Source of the DNA: Oscillospiraceae bacterium
Lineage (GTDB): Bacteria; Bacillota; Clostridia; Oscillospirales; Oscillospiraceae
Direction: 5' to 3'
DNA: 64,000 bases
Assembly: GCA_902790375.1 (NCBI GenBank)
Contig: CADARY010000012.1
Span: 1-64,000, forward strand
The translations under genes were made by a program, and so were the position numbers. How positions within the stretch are numbered: position 1 is the stretch's first letter; every line of letters begins with the position of its first letter. A model generated the notes under the pieces. The model did no database searches and was not told the DNA's origin. It saw only the letters and a program-made list of their open reading frames with translations. Shown piece by piece: positions 1-8,899 of the stretch.

Positions 1-95
1 TTTCGCAGATGTACTTTGTGTACCTCAAGAAAAAGTGACGAAATCAGGGCACAAATTTTCCAGGAGATGCCGAAGGCGGATTGTGCGGTGTTGCC
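1..95 (-). repeat. TA-flanked inverted-repeat element, copy A (cut by window edge)
   Basis: This is one of seven intergenic copies of the same short element. Read on the minus strand it begins GGCAACACCGCACAATCC, preceded by TAT, and it contains the shared core that reads GATGTACTTTGTGTACC on the plus strand. The other end lies outside the window. It sits directly behind the 3' end of the NagZ-like gene. No transposase is encoded in it. Confidence 0.8.
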
Positions 96-107
96 ATAAT
101 GTCGTTA

Positions 108-2036
108 TTATCTCGCGTACAGAACACGATCCGTTGGCTTGTACTGCCCGTCCAGCGCCGGGATGCTGACGGGAAGTCTGCCCGGAGCTTCAGCCAGGCC
201 GAAGCAGGCCAGAAGCCCCTCGGGCAGGTTGGCGGACCAGGTGCTGCCGTCGGCGGGGAGCCCGGCCATCGGGCTGCTCCAGTAGGTCAGGAGGATGGCG
301 TCGGCCTCCGGGAAACGCGCCGCGTCGTAGGGGAGCTGACAGCTCACAACGATCACCGCTTTGCCCACGTCATGGACCGCGTTGATGACCTTGTCAAAGG
401 TTCCGGTGGAAAAGCCGTCCGCTGTTGCCGGATCCAGGCAGGCGATGGAGTAGACCCTGTTGACCAGAATGACATGGTCGGCGTTCAAGGCGGCCTCCAC
501 ACAGGCGGCTTCGTTTTCACGGGTATTCTTCATCACGAGAAGCTCCGCGCCGTCCGGCAGGGCCTGCTTTTCCTTCAGCATCGCCCGGACCAGATCGCCC
601 GTTCCGGCGCGGCTGGCGCAGGAATCCGCAAACAGGATCAGGGTCTTCTCTCCCGGCTTCAGCTCCACCGGGAAGGCGGCGTTTTCATTCTTCACCAGCG
701 TCAGCGCGTTTCCGGCAATACGCCATTCGGTGTCCCGGTGCGCTTCGGAGCCGACGCCGTCCTTCGCCGCGGCGATTTTCTCCTCTGTGACGGAAAAGTC
801 CTTCAGATCCAGGACGCCGTATTTCTGCTTCAGCGTCAGGATACGCAGGACCGATTCATCGAGCCGGGCCTCCTCGACCTCTCCGCTCTCCACAAGCCCC
901 ACCAATATATCCACGCAGCGCTCGTTTATATGGAAAAGCCTCGTGTCCTTCACGGAAGGCAGGATCAGCATATTCACACCCGCGTTGACCGCGAGCTTCA
1001 GCGTATCCTCCATGCTGAAATTCTCGGCGATGGCGGCCATGTCCAGCGCGTCCGAAACAATGACGCCCTCAAAGCCCAGGTCTCCGCGCAGAATATCCGT
1101 CAGGATCGTATGGCTCATGGTGGCGGGGAGGAAGACCTTTTCCCCGGTCGAGATCGAGGTATAGGTCCCCGTCTCGATCTGCGGATACTGGATATGCGCC
1201 GTCATCACGAGGTCCGCGCCCGCGTCGATCGCCGCCTTGAAGGGGATCAGCTCACAGTTTTTCAGCTCCTCATAGCTGCTGTTGATGACAGGGAAGCTGG
1301 TGTGACTGTCCGTGTCCGTGTTGCCGTGACCGGGAAAATGCTTCAGCGCCGCGGCAATGCCGACATCGTGCAGTCCCTCCATATAGGCGCAGGTGTATTG
1401 CGCAACCGTCTGTGGATCGTCGGAGAAGGAACGGATCCCGATCACGGGGTTGGCCGGGTTGTTGTTGGTGTCCGCAACGGGGGCAAAGTCGCCCTGGATT
1501 CCGAGCAGCCTGAGCTCTTCGCCGTGGACGGCGGCCATGCTCCGGGCATTGGCCGGATCGCCCGTCGCCGTGAGAGCCATATTGCTGACGCCGCACGTGG
1601 AGTAGCTGATGCGGTTGACGTTCCCGCCCTCCTGATCGACGAAGAACATCTGGGGCAGCCCGCCGCCGCTCCGGTTCGTGCTCTGAAGCTCTGCAACCAG
1701 GCGCAGCGTCTGCTCGGCGTCCTCAAAGTTTTCGCTGAAGAGCAGCATCCCGCCGAAGTGATCCCGGCTGACAAGCGCCCGCACCTCGTCATTCAGCGCC
1801 GTGATATTATAGGCGGGCGGTTCCTGCGAAGGCTGCTCCGCGTCCTCTGTCTCCGGCACCTCCTTCCAGACTCTGAAGGAAGCGATCATCATCTGGGCGG
1901 CCTTGTCCCGCAGCGACATGGCAGAGAGCCTCTTCTTCAGCGGATCGGCGCGCCTTTGCGTCAGGATCATAGAGAAGGCCAGTACGATCACAATAGAAAG
2001 CAGCAGGCTTATGAGTTTCTTCAAATTCGTATTCAT
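108..2036 (-). CDS. Membrane-anchored glycoside hydrolase family 3, NagZ-like beta-N-acetylhexosaminidase
   Basis: The 642-residue product has a short cytoplasmic N-terminus and a hydrophobic segment at about residues 7-24, so it is probably anchored or secreted. The GH3 catalytic domain follows; KHFPGHG at 232-238 with the adjacent NTDTDSH is the NagZ signature, and the Asp in VIVSDAL (about 329) is the expected nucleophile. A GH3 C-terminal domain fills the rest. The family removes terminal N-acetylglucosamine from muropeptides or glycans. The ATG at 2036 was chosen over an upstream in-frame ATG at 2138 because AAAGGAGA lies about nine bases before it and the hydrophobic segment then falls at the N-terminus. 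It is monocistronic and divergent from topB. The exact substrate is inferred. Confidence 0.85.
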   Translation of the reverse strand: MNTNLKKLISLLLSIVIVLAFSMILTQRRADPLKKRLSAMSLRDKAAQMMIASFRVWKEVPETEDAEQPSQEPPAYNITALNDEVRALVSRDHFGGMLLFSENFEDAEQTLRLVAELQSTNRSGGGLPQMFFVDQEGGNVNRISYSTCGVSNMALTATGDPANARSMAAVHGEELRLLGIQGDFAPVADTNNNPANPVIGIRSFSDDPQTVAQYTCAYMEGLHDVGIAAALKHFPGHGNTDTDSHTSFPVINSSYEELKNCELIPFKAAIDAGADLVMTAHIQYPQIETGTYTSISTGEKVFLPATMSHTILTDILRGDLGFEGVIVSDALDMAAIAENFSMEDTLKLAVNAGVNMLILPSVKDTRLFHINERCVDILVGLVESGEVEEARLDESVLRILTLKQKYGVLDLKDFSVTEEKIAAAKDGVGSEAHRDTEWRIAGNALTLVKNENAAFPVELKPGEKTLILFADSCASRAGTGDLVRAMLKEKQALPDGAELLVMKNTRENEAACVEAALNADHVILVNRVYSIACLDPATADGFSTGTFDKVINAVHDVGKAVIVVSCQLPYDAARFPEADAILLTYWSSPMAGLPADGSTWSANLPEGLLACFGLAEAPGRLPVSIPALDGQYKPTDRVLYAR

Positions 2037-2141
2037 ACCGTGTTGTTCTCCTTTCGCCGGACCGACGCGCAAGACGTTCCTGATTTCCCGTTTTGATCGA
2101 AATGCGGCAGAGCATATGGCATACGATCTGATTATCAATTC

Positions 2142-2170
2142 ATTTTATTGCAGGCTTTCCCCGCTGTCAA
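2142..2170 (-). promoter_or_regulatory. Sigma-A promoter for the NagZ-like gene
   Basis: On the minus strand TTGACA is followed by a 17-base spacer and TAAAAT, about 105 bases upstream of the chosen start. The 336-base gap between the NagZ-like gene and topB holds this promoter and the topB promoter and nothing else that I can recognise. Confidence 0.65.
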
Positions 2171-2239
2171 GCACAACACACGCCGGTGCGCAGAAAAAGA
2201 CAGTCGGTTTCCCTGCGGCTGACCGGGCTGCCGGGAAAT

Positions 2240-2268
2240 TTGACTTTCCGGAGATCAGCATTTATAAT
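2240..2268 (+). promoter_or_regulatory. Sigma-A promoter for topB
   Basis: TTGACT, 17-base spacer, TATAAT. It lies about 105 bases upstream of the topB start in the divergent intergenic region. Confidence 0.7.
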
Positions 2269-2372
2269 GACCTTACAATGGTGAAACGGCGCAGGGCGTT
2301 CCGCCGGGCCGTTTTGCGGCTCTGTGCGGCGCATCATCATGCTCACCCATTCTGAAGAAACGAGAAACGATC

Positions 2373-4550
2373 ATGGGAAAAACACTGGTACTGGCAGAAA
2401 AACCCTCCGTCGGCAGGGAGCTTGCCCGGGTGCTGGGCTGCGGCCGCGGCGCAAACGGCTATCTGGAGGGGGCAAATTATATCGTAACCTGGGCCCTCGG
2501 GCACCTTGTGACCCTGGCAGACCCGGAGGCCTACGACAAGCAGTGGGAGAAGTGGGAGATGGACACCCTGCCCATGCTCCCGCAGAATATGAAGCTTGTG
2601 GTCATTCCCGAATCCCGGCGGCAGTATCAGACCGTCGCGGGCCTCATGAAGCGCCCGGACGTGTCCGAGCTTGTCATCGCGACCGACGCCGGGCGGGAAG
2701 GGGAGCTTGTAGCCCGCTGGATCATGCAGAAGGCGGGCTGGAAGGGGAAGACCCGCCGCCTCTGGATCTCGTCCCAGACGGACAAGGCCATCAGGGACGG
2801 CTTTCGCAATCTGCGCCCCGCCGCGGAATATGACGCGCTCTACCGCTCCGCCCAGGCCAGGAGCGAAGCCGACTGGCTGGTGGGCCTGAACGTAACGCGG
2901 GCCCTCACCTGCAAATGGGGCGCGCAGCTCTCCGCCGGGCGGGTGCAGACCCCGACTCTCGCCATGATCGTGCGGCGGGAGGAGGAGATCCGCCGCTTTG
3001 TCCCGAAGGAGTTCTGGGGCATCACGGCGAAGCTGCCCGGCTTCATGGCCTACTGGCGGGACGCGAAGGGGAACGCCAGCAGCTTTGACAAGGCGCGCAT
3101 GGAGGCGATCGCTGCAAAGCTCAAGGGCAAGGGCGCCGTGCTGACAAGGGTGGAGAAGACCTGGAAGCAGACGCCGCCCCCGGCGGCCTACGACCTCACG
3201 GAGCTCCAGCGGGACGCGAACAAAAAATACGCCTACTCCGCCAAGGAGACCCTCTCGCTGATGCAGAGCCTCTATGAGCGGCACAAGCTGCTGACCTATC
3301 CGCGCACCGATTCCCGCTACATCTCCGACGATGTGGTCGCCACGCTTCCGGAGCGCCTTCGAAGCTGCATGACGGACGTGTACGCGCCCCTTGCCCAGGA
3401 GGTGCTGCGAAAGCGCCCGCTGCAGACGAAATACATCGTCAATAACGCCAGAGTCACGGACCATCACGCCATCATCCCCACCGAGGAGCAGCCCTATCTC
3501 TATAACCTCACGGGGCCGGAGCGGAACATCTACGACCTTGTGGTGCGCCGCTTCCTGGCGGTGCTGATGCCGCCCTATGAGTATGAGGAGATCAAAATGA
3601 CCCTCGATATCGGCGGCGAGACCTTTGTGGCCAAGGGCCGCCATGTGCTGCAAAACGGCTGGCGCGCGGCCTATGACCGCAGCTTCAGCCTTGAGGAGGA
3701 AGCGGAGGACGAGGGAGAGCAGAACCTGCCCGCCCTGAAGCAGGGGGACAGGTTCCCCGTCTCCGTCGTGCAGCTTCGCCCGGGGAAGACCAGCCCGCCC
3801 GCCCGCTATACGGAGGCGACGCTGCTGTCCGCCATGGAGCATCCCTCCGCAAGCGTCAGCGACAGGAGCCTGTCGAAGATCCTGGAGGAGACCTCCGGCC
3901 TCGGCACCCCCGCCACCCGGGCGGACATCATTGAAAAGCTCTTCTCCGCCTTCTATATGGAGCGGCGCGGCAAGGAGCTGGTGCCCACCTCCAAGGGCAT
4001 CCAGCTTGTGGAGCTTGTGCCGGAGGAGCTGCGCTCTGCCGAGCTTACCGCCCGCTGGGAGGATACCCTGGCCGGCATCGCCAAAGGAAGGGCCAGCGAC
4101 AGGGACTTTATCAGCGGCATGCGCAAGTACGCCGCCGAGCTCGTGACCCAGGTCAAGGCCAGCGACAAGATCTACCGCCATGACAATCAGACCCGCTCTC
4201 CCTGCCCGGAGTGCGGCAAGTATCTGCTGAAGGTCAAGGGCAAGCGCGGCGAGATGCTTGTCTGCCCGGACCGGGAGTGCGGCTACCGCAGGAGCCTCAC
4301 CCAGATCACCAACGCCCGCTGCCCCAACTGCCACAAGAAGATGGAGCTGCGCGGGGAAGGGGATAAGCAGACCTTCGCCTGCGTCTGCGGCTATCGGGAA
4401 AAGCTGTCCGACTTTAAAGAGCGCCGCAGCACCGCCGGCGCCAACAAGCGGGAGGTGCAGCGGTATCTGGCCAATCAGGAGGACAAGCCCGGCAGCAGCG
4501 CCATGGCGGACGCCATGGCCAAATGGCTCGACGCGAATAAAAAGAAGTGA
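2373..4550 (+). CDS. topB: DNA topoisomerase III (type IA)
   Basis: The 725-residue protein relaxes and decatenates DNA by single-strand passage. The N-terminal Toprim domain shows EKPSVG (9-14) and DAGREGE (105-111) for metal binding. The catalytic tyrosine is Tyr309 in LLTYPRTDSRY. The C-terminal part carries Cys-rich zinc-ribbon segments (CPECGK, CPDRECG, CPNCHKK), as in many Firmicute TopB proteins. The length is normal. The ribosome binding site is weak (GAAGAAACGAG), but the promoter is strong. A clear intrinsic terminator follows the stop, so the gene is probably a single-gene unit. Confidence 0.96.
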   Translation: MGKTLVLAEKPSVGRELARVLGCGRGANGYLEGANYIVTWALGHLVTLADPEAYDKQWEKWEMDTLPMLPQNMKLVVIPESRRQYQTVAGLMKRPDVSELVIATDAGREGELVARWIMQKAGWKGKTRRLWISSQTDKAIRDGFRNLRPAAEYDALYRSAQARSEADWLVGLNVTRALTCKWGAQLSAGRVQTPTLAMIVRREEEIRRFVPKEFWGITAKLPGFMAYWRDAKGNASSFDKARMEAIAAKLKGKGAVLTRVEKTWKQTPPPAAYDLTELQRDANKKYAYSAKETLSLMQSLYERHKLLTYPRTDSRYISDDVVATLPERLRSCMTDVYAPLAQEVLRKRPLQTKYIVNNARVTDHHAIIPTEEQPYLYNLTGPERNIYDLVVRRFLAVLMPPYEYEEIKMTLDIGGETFVAKGRHVLQNGWRAAYDRSFSLEEEAEDEGEQNLPALKQGDRFPVSVVQLRPGKTSPPARYTEATLLSAMEHPSASVSDRSLSKILEETSGLGTPATRADIIEKLFSAFYMERRGKELVPTSKGIQLVELVPEELRSAELTARWEDTLAGIAKGRASDRDFISGMRKYAAELVTQVKASDKIYRHDNQTRSPCPECGKYLLKVKGKRGEMLVCPDRECGYRRSLTQITNARCPNCHKKMELRGEGDKQTFACVCGYREKLSDFKERRSTAGANKREVQRYLANQEDKPGSSAMADAMAKWLDANKKK

Positions 4551-4557
4551 CGAAAAA

Positions 4558-4583
4558 GGAAGCCGCGAACGGCTTCCTTTTTT
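4558..4583 (+). terminator. Intrinsic terminator of topB
   Basis: GGAAGCC, loop GCGAAC, GGCTTCC, followed by six T, eight bases after the topB stop codon. Confidence 0.85.
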
Positions 4584-4588
4584 CGTTA

Positions 4589-4695
4589 TGGCAATACCGC
4601 ATAATTCGGCAAGAGCAGATCCTGAGAAAATTTGGGTTCTGATAAAGGCACTTTTTCGCAGATGTACTTTGTGTACCTCAAGAACGGTGTTGCCT
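4589..4695 (+). repeat. TA-flanked inverted-repeat element, copy B (both ends present)
   Basis: This copy is bounded by TA on both sides. It starts TGGCAATACCGCATAATTCG and ends CGGTGTTGCCT, so the two ends are imperfect inverted repeats. The core GATGTACTTTGTGTACC is present. It lies between the convergent topB and flavoprotein genes. Confidence 0.85.
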
Positions 4696-4710
4696 TATGT
4701 GCGTATTCTT

Positions 4711-6729
4711 TTACTTGTTCTGGGCCGCGTGCTCACCGGCGATGTAGCCGAAGGTGACGGCGTGGCCGAGGGACAGACCGGGATGGAAGAAGGGATAGTC
4801 GGGCGCGCCGAAGAACTGGCCGCCCAGGTTGCCTGCGGCATAGAGGCCCTTGATGACCTCGCCCTTCTCGGTGACGACACGGCCGAACTCGTCGGTCAGG
4901 ACGCCTGCGGTGATGGACGAGCAGCGGATATGACGGCGGGTGCCCCAGAAGGGAGCATGCTCGATCTTGTGCAGATACTTGGAGGGCTTGCCGAAGTCAA
5001 GATCCTCGCCCTTATCGCACAGCTCGTTATAGCGCTTGAGAGACTCAACGGTTGCCTCGACAGGCAGGCCGAGCTTCTCAGCCAGCTCCTCGATGGTGTC
5101 GGCGCGGAAGGTGTCGATGAGCTCGGGGAAGACGCTGACGTGCAGGCTCGGATCCTCCTCCTTCAGGTAGCGGGCCATGACGAAGTCGGGCACGCCTGCG
5201 ACGGCATAGCTCATGTAATCATTGTCATAGATCTGGCAGTACCAGCCGGCGGAGCCGGTCTCCTGGTGCTCGGGGTCCATGTTCTCGCCCTTGAACCAGG
5301 GCTGCCAGCGCAGGGCGTTGGAGATGTAGGCCATATCCACTTCCTCGTCGATAAAGCGCTTGCCCTCCATGTTGAGGGTGAGGAAGGGAGGCTCGTCCCA
5401 CATGAGGCCCGCGTCAAAGTCATGCATGACGCGGCTGTGAGCCACAGGCTCCATCACGCCGCCGGCCTCGATGGCAAGGATGTTGCCGTCGCCGGTGCGG
5501 TGGACGACCTTCTTGTCGAAGTTCTCAATATCCGGGCAGAAGCGGCGAACCATGGTGGCGTTGTTCTCATAGGCGCCGGTGGCGAGGATGACGGATTTGG
5601 CGTTGACCTTGATGAACTTGCCGTCCGCGTTCTGTCCTACGCAGCCGACCACGCTGCCGTCGGCATCCTTGAGAAGCTGGACGACCGGGGTGCTGAAGAA
5701 GACCTGCAGCTTGTCGCCGTATTCCTCCTGCGCATCCTTGAGGATGCCGGAGACGAGGGTGCCGTAGTTGTTGGGCTTGGGGCCGAACCAGGGGCCGTAG
5801 ATGGCGACGGTGTCCTCGCCGAAGTCGTAGGTCTGGGTGCCGTCATGCTTGACGCCGGTGAAGGGATCGTTGGAGTACTGGTAGATGGAGACGCCGGTTT
5901 TCTCGTTCTTCCACTCGTTCTCCTCGGTGAGGCCGCCCTTGGCGACGAGGAAACGGATGGCCTCCTCGGAGCGGTCGACATACGCCTCCAGAAGCTTCCG
6001 GTTATTGCGCCAGCAGTTCACGGCGGTGGCGAAGGTCAGCCACTTCTTGAGGCCGGCCTCGGTGGACTCGCTCTTTACGATGCAGGAGGAGCAGTTGCCC
6101 TGGGAGACGGCGACGGCCTCCTTCTGGAGGACGGCGACGGTAGCCCCGAGATCCAGCGCGCGGACAGCGGCAGGCACGCCCGCAGCGCCTGCGCCGCAGA
6201 CGACTACGTCAACGGTGATCTCCTCGGCAAAATCGGTGATGGGCTCGAGAATGACGGCAGATGCGTTGATGTCGTCCGCCGTGATATCGGTGAGGACGAA
6301 AGCGCCGTCGGAGGCGACCTGGGGCTTTACGCTGCCGGAATCGACGGTCTCCCCCTTGGCCTGGGCAATGCAGTTTTTCAGGGCCTGCCTGACGGCGGTG
6401 CTGGTGATGGTAGCGCCGGTCACGCCGTCGATCTCGGGACTCTGGGCGTCCAGAACCTGACGCACCAGATCCTCCTTGGCGGCCTGGCCGATGGTCGGGG
6501 TCTCGCCGGAGACGTCCAGCTCCACACTCAGGATGGAGTTTGCGTCAAAGGTGGCGGTGACGACGACCTTGCCCATGCCCTCGGCAGAGGCGGAGTAGGT
6601 GCCGGGCGTGTAGATGCCCTTCTCCTCGGCAAAGGCGGCGGCGCCGGTGACGGAGCCCAGGGCGACGGCGGCGGAGCCGGCCAGCGCGCCCTTCAGAAAA
6701 TCGCGGCGGGAAAGCTTTTTTTCACTCAT
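4711..6729 (-). CDS. Tat-exported FAD/FMN-dependent reductase of the fumarate/urocanate reductase family
   Basis: The 672-residue product starts with a twin-arginine type signal (SRRDFLKG, residues 7-14) and a hydrophobic stretch to about 34. An FMN-binding domain spans about 38-120, with DGVTGATITS at 101-110, the site where FMN is usually attached to Thr (here Thr109). An FAD-binding flavoprotein domain follows, with the dinucleotide motif VVVCGAGAAG. Such extracytoplasmic enzymes reduce unsaturated organic acids as terminal electron acceptors; the specific acceptor cannot be read from the sequence. No cytochrome or quinol partner gene is adjacent. The start is supported by AAAGGAG nine bases upstream. 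It is monocistronic. Confidence 0.88.
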   Translation of the reverse strand: MSEKKLSRRDFLKGALAGSAAVALGSVTGAAAFAEEKGIYTPGTYSASAEGMGKVVVTATFDANSILSVELDVSGETPTIGQAAKEDLVRQVLDAQSPEIDGVTGATITSTAVRQALKNCIAQAKGETVDSGSVKPQVASDGAFVLTDITADDINASAVILEPITDFAEEITVDVVVCGAGAAGVPAAVRALDLGATVAVLQKEAVAVSQGNCSSCIVKSESTEAGLKKWLTFATAVNCWRNNRKLLEAYVDRSEEAIRFLVAKGGLTEENEWKNEKTGVSIYQYSNDPFTGVKHDGTQTYDFGEDTVAIYGPWFGPKPNNYGTLVSGILKDAQEEYGDKLQVFFSTPVVQLLKDADGSVVGCVGQNADGKFIKVNAKSVILATGAYENNATMVRRFCPDIENFDKKVVHRTGDGNILAIEAGGVMEPVAHSRVMHDFDAGLMWDEPPFLTLNMEGKRFIDEEVDMAYISNALRWQPWFKGENMDPEHQETGSAGWYCQIYDNDYMSYAVAGVPDFVMARYLKEEDPSLHVSVFPELIDTFRADTIEELAEKLGLPVEATVESLKRYNELCDKGEDLDFGKPSKYLHKIEHAPFWGTRRHIRCSSITAGVLTDEFGRVVTEKGEVIKGLYAAGNLGGQFFGAPDYPFFHPGLSLGHAVTFGYIAGEHAAQNK

Positions 6730-6779
6730 GTTTTTTTCTCCTTTCGTTTTTCCAATTCATGGATTAAAAATCTATTCAA

Positions 6780-6808
6780 ATTTTAGCACGATTACCAGAA
6801 CAGGTCAA
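6780..6808 (-). promoter_or_regulatory. Sigma-A promoter for the flavoprotein reductase
   Basis: On the minus strand TTGACC, 17-base spacer, TAAAAT, about 50 bases upstream of the start codon. Confidence 0.65.
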
Positions 6809-6838
6809 CGAAAATCTGTATCGGACTACGGTTTTTTT

Positions 6839-6882
6839 AAGGCAATACCACATAATTCGGCAAGGGCAGATCCTGAGAAAAA
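6839..6882 (+). repeat. TA-flanked inverted-repeat element, copy C (half element)
   Basis: It starts AGGCAATACCACATAATTCG just after TA and keeps about 44 bases of the left half (CAAGGGCAGATCCTGAGAAA). The core and right end are missing. It lies between the flavoprotein promoter and the terminator of the small membrane-peptide gene. Confidence 0.75.
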
Positions 6883-6908
6883 CGGCGGCTCCGTTCGGGA
6901 ACCGCCGT
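6877..6908 (-). terminator. Intrinsic terminator of the 48-residue peptide gene
   Basis: On the minus strand ACGGCGGTTCC, a loop, then GGAGCCGCCGT followed by a T run, nine bases beyond the stop codon of the small gene. One mismatch is present in the 11-bp stem. Confidence 0.75.
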
Positions 6909-6916
6909 AAAAACCG

Positions 6917-7063
6917 TTATCCGAGCTTTCTGCTCTCTCCGAGCAGCCTGCCGCCGTTGATGATGCCGAGAATACCGACGGCCAGGCCGAAGAGCAGCGT
7001 CAGAATCCCCAGGACCAGCGAGCTTACGCCGGACCCTGCCAGACGCCTGCGCGTACCTTCCAT
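6917..7063 (-). CDS. Small single-span membrane peptide, 48 residues, function unknown
   Basis: The product begins MEGTRRRLAGSG, continues with a hydrophobic span of about 22 residues (roughly 14-36) and ends with a short charged tail GESRKLG. The positive N-terminus suggests that it faces the cytoplasm. The gene is complete in its own right: a promoter with 17-base spacing, AAAGGAG eight bases before the ATG, and an intrinsic terminator after the stop. I do not recognise a family. A stress peptide, a regulator of a membrane complex or a toxin-like peptide are all possible. Confidence 0.7.
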   Translation of the reverse strand: MEGTRRRLAGSGVSSLVLGILTLLFGLAVGILGIINGGRLLGESRKLG

Positions 7064-7128
7064 GCTGAACGACTCCTTTCTTCAAAATGCGGCGGAAGCC
7101 GCCGCAGGACACAGATCTTTCCGCCGCG

Positions 7129-7157
7129 AGTATATCACAAAGCGGAGGGAATGGCAA
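7129..7157 (-). promoter_or_regulatory. Sigma-A promoter for the small membrane-peptide gene
   Basis: On the minus strand TTGCCA, 17-base spacer, TATACT. A tight 8-bp GC hairpin (TGCGGCGG, AAG loop, CCGCCGCA on the plus strand, about 7089-7107) lies in the leader between this promoter and the ribosome binding site. Confidence 0.6.
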
Positions 7158-7159
7158 AG

Positions 7160-7196
7160 GAAAAGAAAACGCCTCCCGGACAGGGGCCGGGAGGCG
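7160..7196 (-). terminator. Intrinsic terminator of the hydCBA operon
   Basis: On the minus strand CGCCTCCCGG, loop, CCGGGAGGCG, then TTTTCTTTT, eight bases beyond the hydA stop. Confidence 0.85.
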
Positions 7197-7204
7197 CGAA
7201 AAAC

Positions 7205-8896
7205 TCAGTGATGGCCGTGGGCGGGGTAGTGGATGTGCAGCAGCTCATGGGCGCGGCCCTTGAGAAGCTCGTCGTAGACATAGCCGAGGGCCGGGTTCTG
7301 CTGCGGGATCTTGAGCTCGCAGGCCTCGTCCGCCTTGAAGATGGCATCCATGCGCTCAGCCTTGCGGGCGTTGGAGGCGGGGGGCTGACCGCCGCCGCCG
7401 ATGCAGCCGTTGGGGCAGGCCATGACCTCGATGAAGTCAAACTGCTCCTCGCCGCTCTCAACCTTCTCGATGAGCATGTCCGCATTGGCCAGACCGTTTG
7501 CGACCGCGATGCGGATGGACAGCTCGCCCGCCGTGACGGTGAAGGCCTTGATGCCCTCCAGCCCGCGCACGCCGCACTCGGCGATGGTTTTGAGGGTGTC
7601 GGGAGAGGCGTCGTCCAGCACGCGGCGGATGACGGCCTCGGTCACGCCGCCCGTGACGCCGAAGATGACGCCCGCGCCGGTGTAGTCGCCGAGGGGGCTG
7701 TCCGGCTCGGAGTCGGGCAGGTTCTTAAGGTCGATGCCGGCTGCCTTGATGAGTCGGGCCAGCTCGTCGGTCGTGAGGACGAGGTCAATCAGGCGCTGGC
7801 CGTCCTTCTCAAGCTCCGGACGCTGGGCCTCAAACTTTTTGGCGGTGCAGGGCATGATGGCGACGGAGTACACGTCCTCATCCTTGAACTGCTTGCGGAT
7901 CAGGGCGCCCAGCATCTCCATGGGGCTGCCGCAGGTGGACACCTGGGGCATCAGGTGCGGGTGGGCCTTTTCCACATGCTGGATCCAGCCGGGGCAGCAG
8001 GAGGTGAACATGGGCAGCTTCGCGCCGGTCTTGACCTTCTCGAGGAATTCCGCGCTCTCCTCCATGATGGTGAGGTCGGCGGAGAGGTTGGTGTCGTACA
8101 CCACGTCCACGCCCAGGCGGCGCAGCGCCGTGACGAGCTTGCCGGTGACAGGCTCGTTTGCGGGCATGCCGAACTCCTCGGCAAGGCCGACGCGCACGCT
8201 GGGAGCGTACTGCACCACGACGCGCTTGTTCGGGTCGTTGAGCATGCGCCACATCTCGGGGATCTGGCGGTTGATGGTGAGAGCGCCCGTGGGACATACC
8301 GCCGCGCACTGGCCGCAGCCGACGCAGCCGGTCTCGATCAGCATCTTGCCGAAGCCCGGGGCCACGATGGCCTTCTTGCCGCGCTTGGTAAAGTCGATGG
8401 CGCCGATGTTCTGCACCTCCGAGCACATGCGCACGCACAGGCCGCAGAGGATGCACTTGGAGGGGTCGCGGGTGATGCAGGGGGAGGAGACGTCGAGCCG
8501 CTCGTGGGAGAAGGTGTTGTCCTTGAAGCGCGGCTCCACGACGTTGTAGCGGTGGGCGTACTCCTGCAGCTTGCACCGGCCGCTCTGCTCGCAGGTCAGG
8601 CACTCGGCCCTGTGGCTGTTCATCAGCAGCTGCAGGGTGGTGTGGCGGCTCTTGAGAACCTTTTCCGAGTGGGTGTAGACCACAAGGCCGTTTCTCGGCT
8701 GCATGGAGCAGGCCGCGTCCAGCGCGCCCTTCTCGTTTTCCACGAGGCACAGGCGGCAGCCGCCGTAGATGGAGAGATTTTCACAGTAGCACAGCGAGGG
8801 AATGTCGATGCCGTTGTGACGGGCAACCTCAAGCACATTGCGCTCGTCGGTAAACGGACACTCGATGCCGTCGATGATCATTTTCTTTTCAGTCAT
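7205..8896 (-). CDS. hydA: [FeFe] hydrogenase catalytic subunit (HydA / HndD type)
   Basis: This 563-residue enzyme makes or oxidises H2 at an H-cluster. The N-terminal [2Fe-2S] domain has Cys36, 47, 50 and 63. A His-ligated [4Fe-4S] site has His95, Cys99, 102 and 108. Two ferredoxin-type [4Fe-4S] motifs are at Cys148-158 and Cys191-201. The H-cluster motifs are TSCCPGW (298-304), MPCTAKKFE (349-357) and the L3 motif ACPNGCIGGGGQP near residue 495. It is the last gene of a minus-strand operon, three bases after hydB. With the NuoF- and NuoE-like partners it should form a NAD(P)-linked, possibly electron-bifurcating complex. It lacks the extra C-terminal [2Fe-2S] domain of the Thermotoga type. 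Confidence 0.95.
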   Translation of the reverse strand: MTEKKMIIDGIECPFTDERNVLEVARHNGIDIPSLCYCENLSIYGGCRLCLVENEKGALDAACSMQPRNGLVVYTHSEKVLKSRHTTLQLLMNSHRAECLTCEQSGRCKLQEYAHRYNVVEPRFKDNTFSHERLDVSSPCITRDPSKCILCGLCVRMCSEVQNIGAIDFTKRGKKAIVAPGFGKMLIETGCVGCGQCAAVCPTGALTINRQIPEMWRMLNDPNKRVVVQYAPSVRVGLAEEFGMPANEPVTGKLVTALRRLGVDVVYDTNLSADLTIMEESAEFLEKVKTGAKLPMFTSCCPGWIQHVEKAHPHLMPQVSTCGSPMEMLGALIRKQFKDEDVYSVAIMPCTAKKFEAQRPELEKDGQRLIDLVLTTDELARLIKAAGIDLKNLPDSEPDSPLGDYTGAGVIFGVTGGVTEAVIRRVLDDASPDTLKTIAECGVRGLEGIKAFTVTAGELSIRIAVANGLANADMLIEKVESGEEQFDFIEVMACPNGCIGGGGQPPASNARKAERMDAIFKADEACELKIPQQNPALGYVYDELLKGRAHELLHIHYPAHGHH

Positions 8897-8899
8897 GGC

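Noticed and set aside
81..2096. Open frame of 671 codons opposite the NagZ-like gene
   Set aside because: Antisense to a GH3 enzyme with intact active-site motifs; begins inside a repeat element.
4258..6786. Open frame of 842 codons on the plus strand across the topB end and flavoprotein
   Set aside because: It runs antisense through a Tat-signal flavoprotein with clear cofactor motifs and has no start context.
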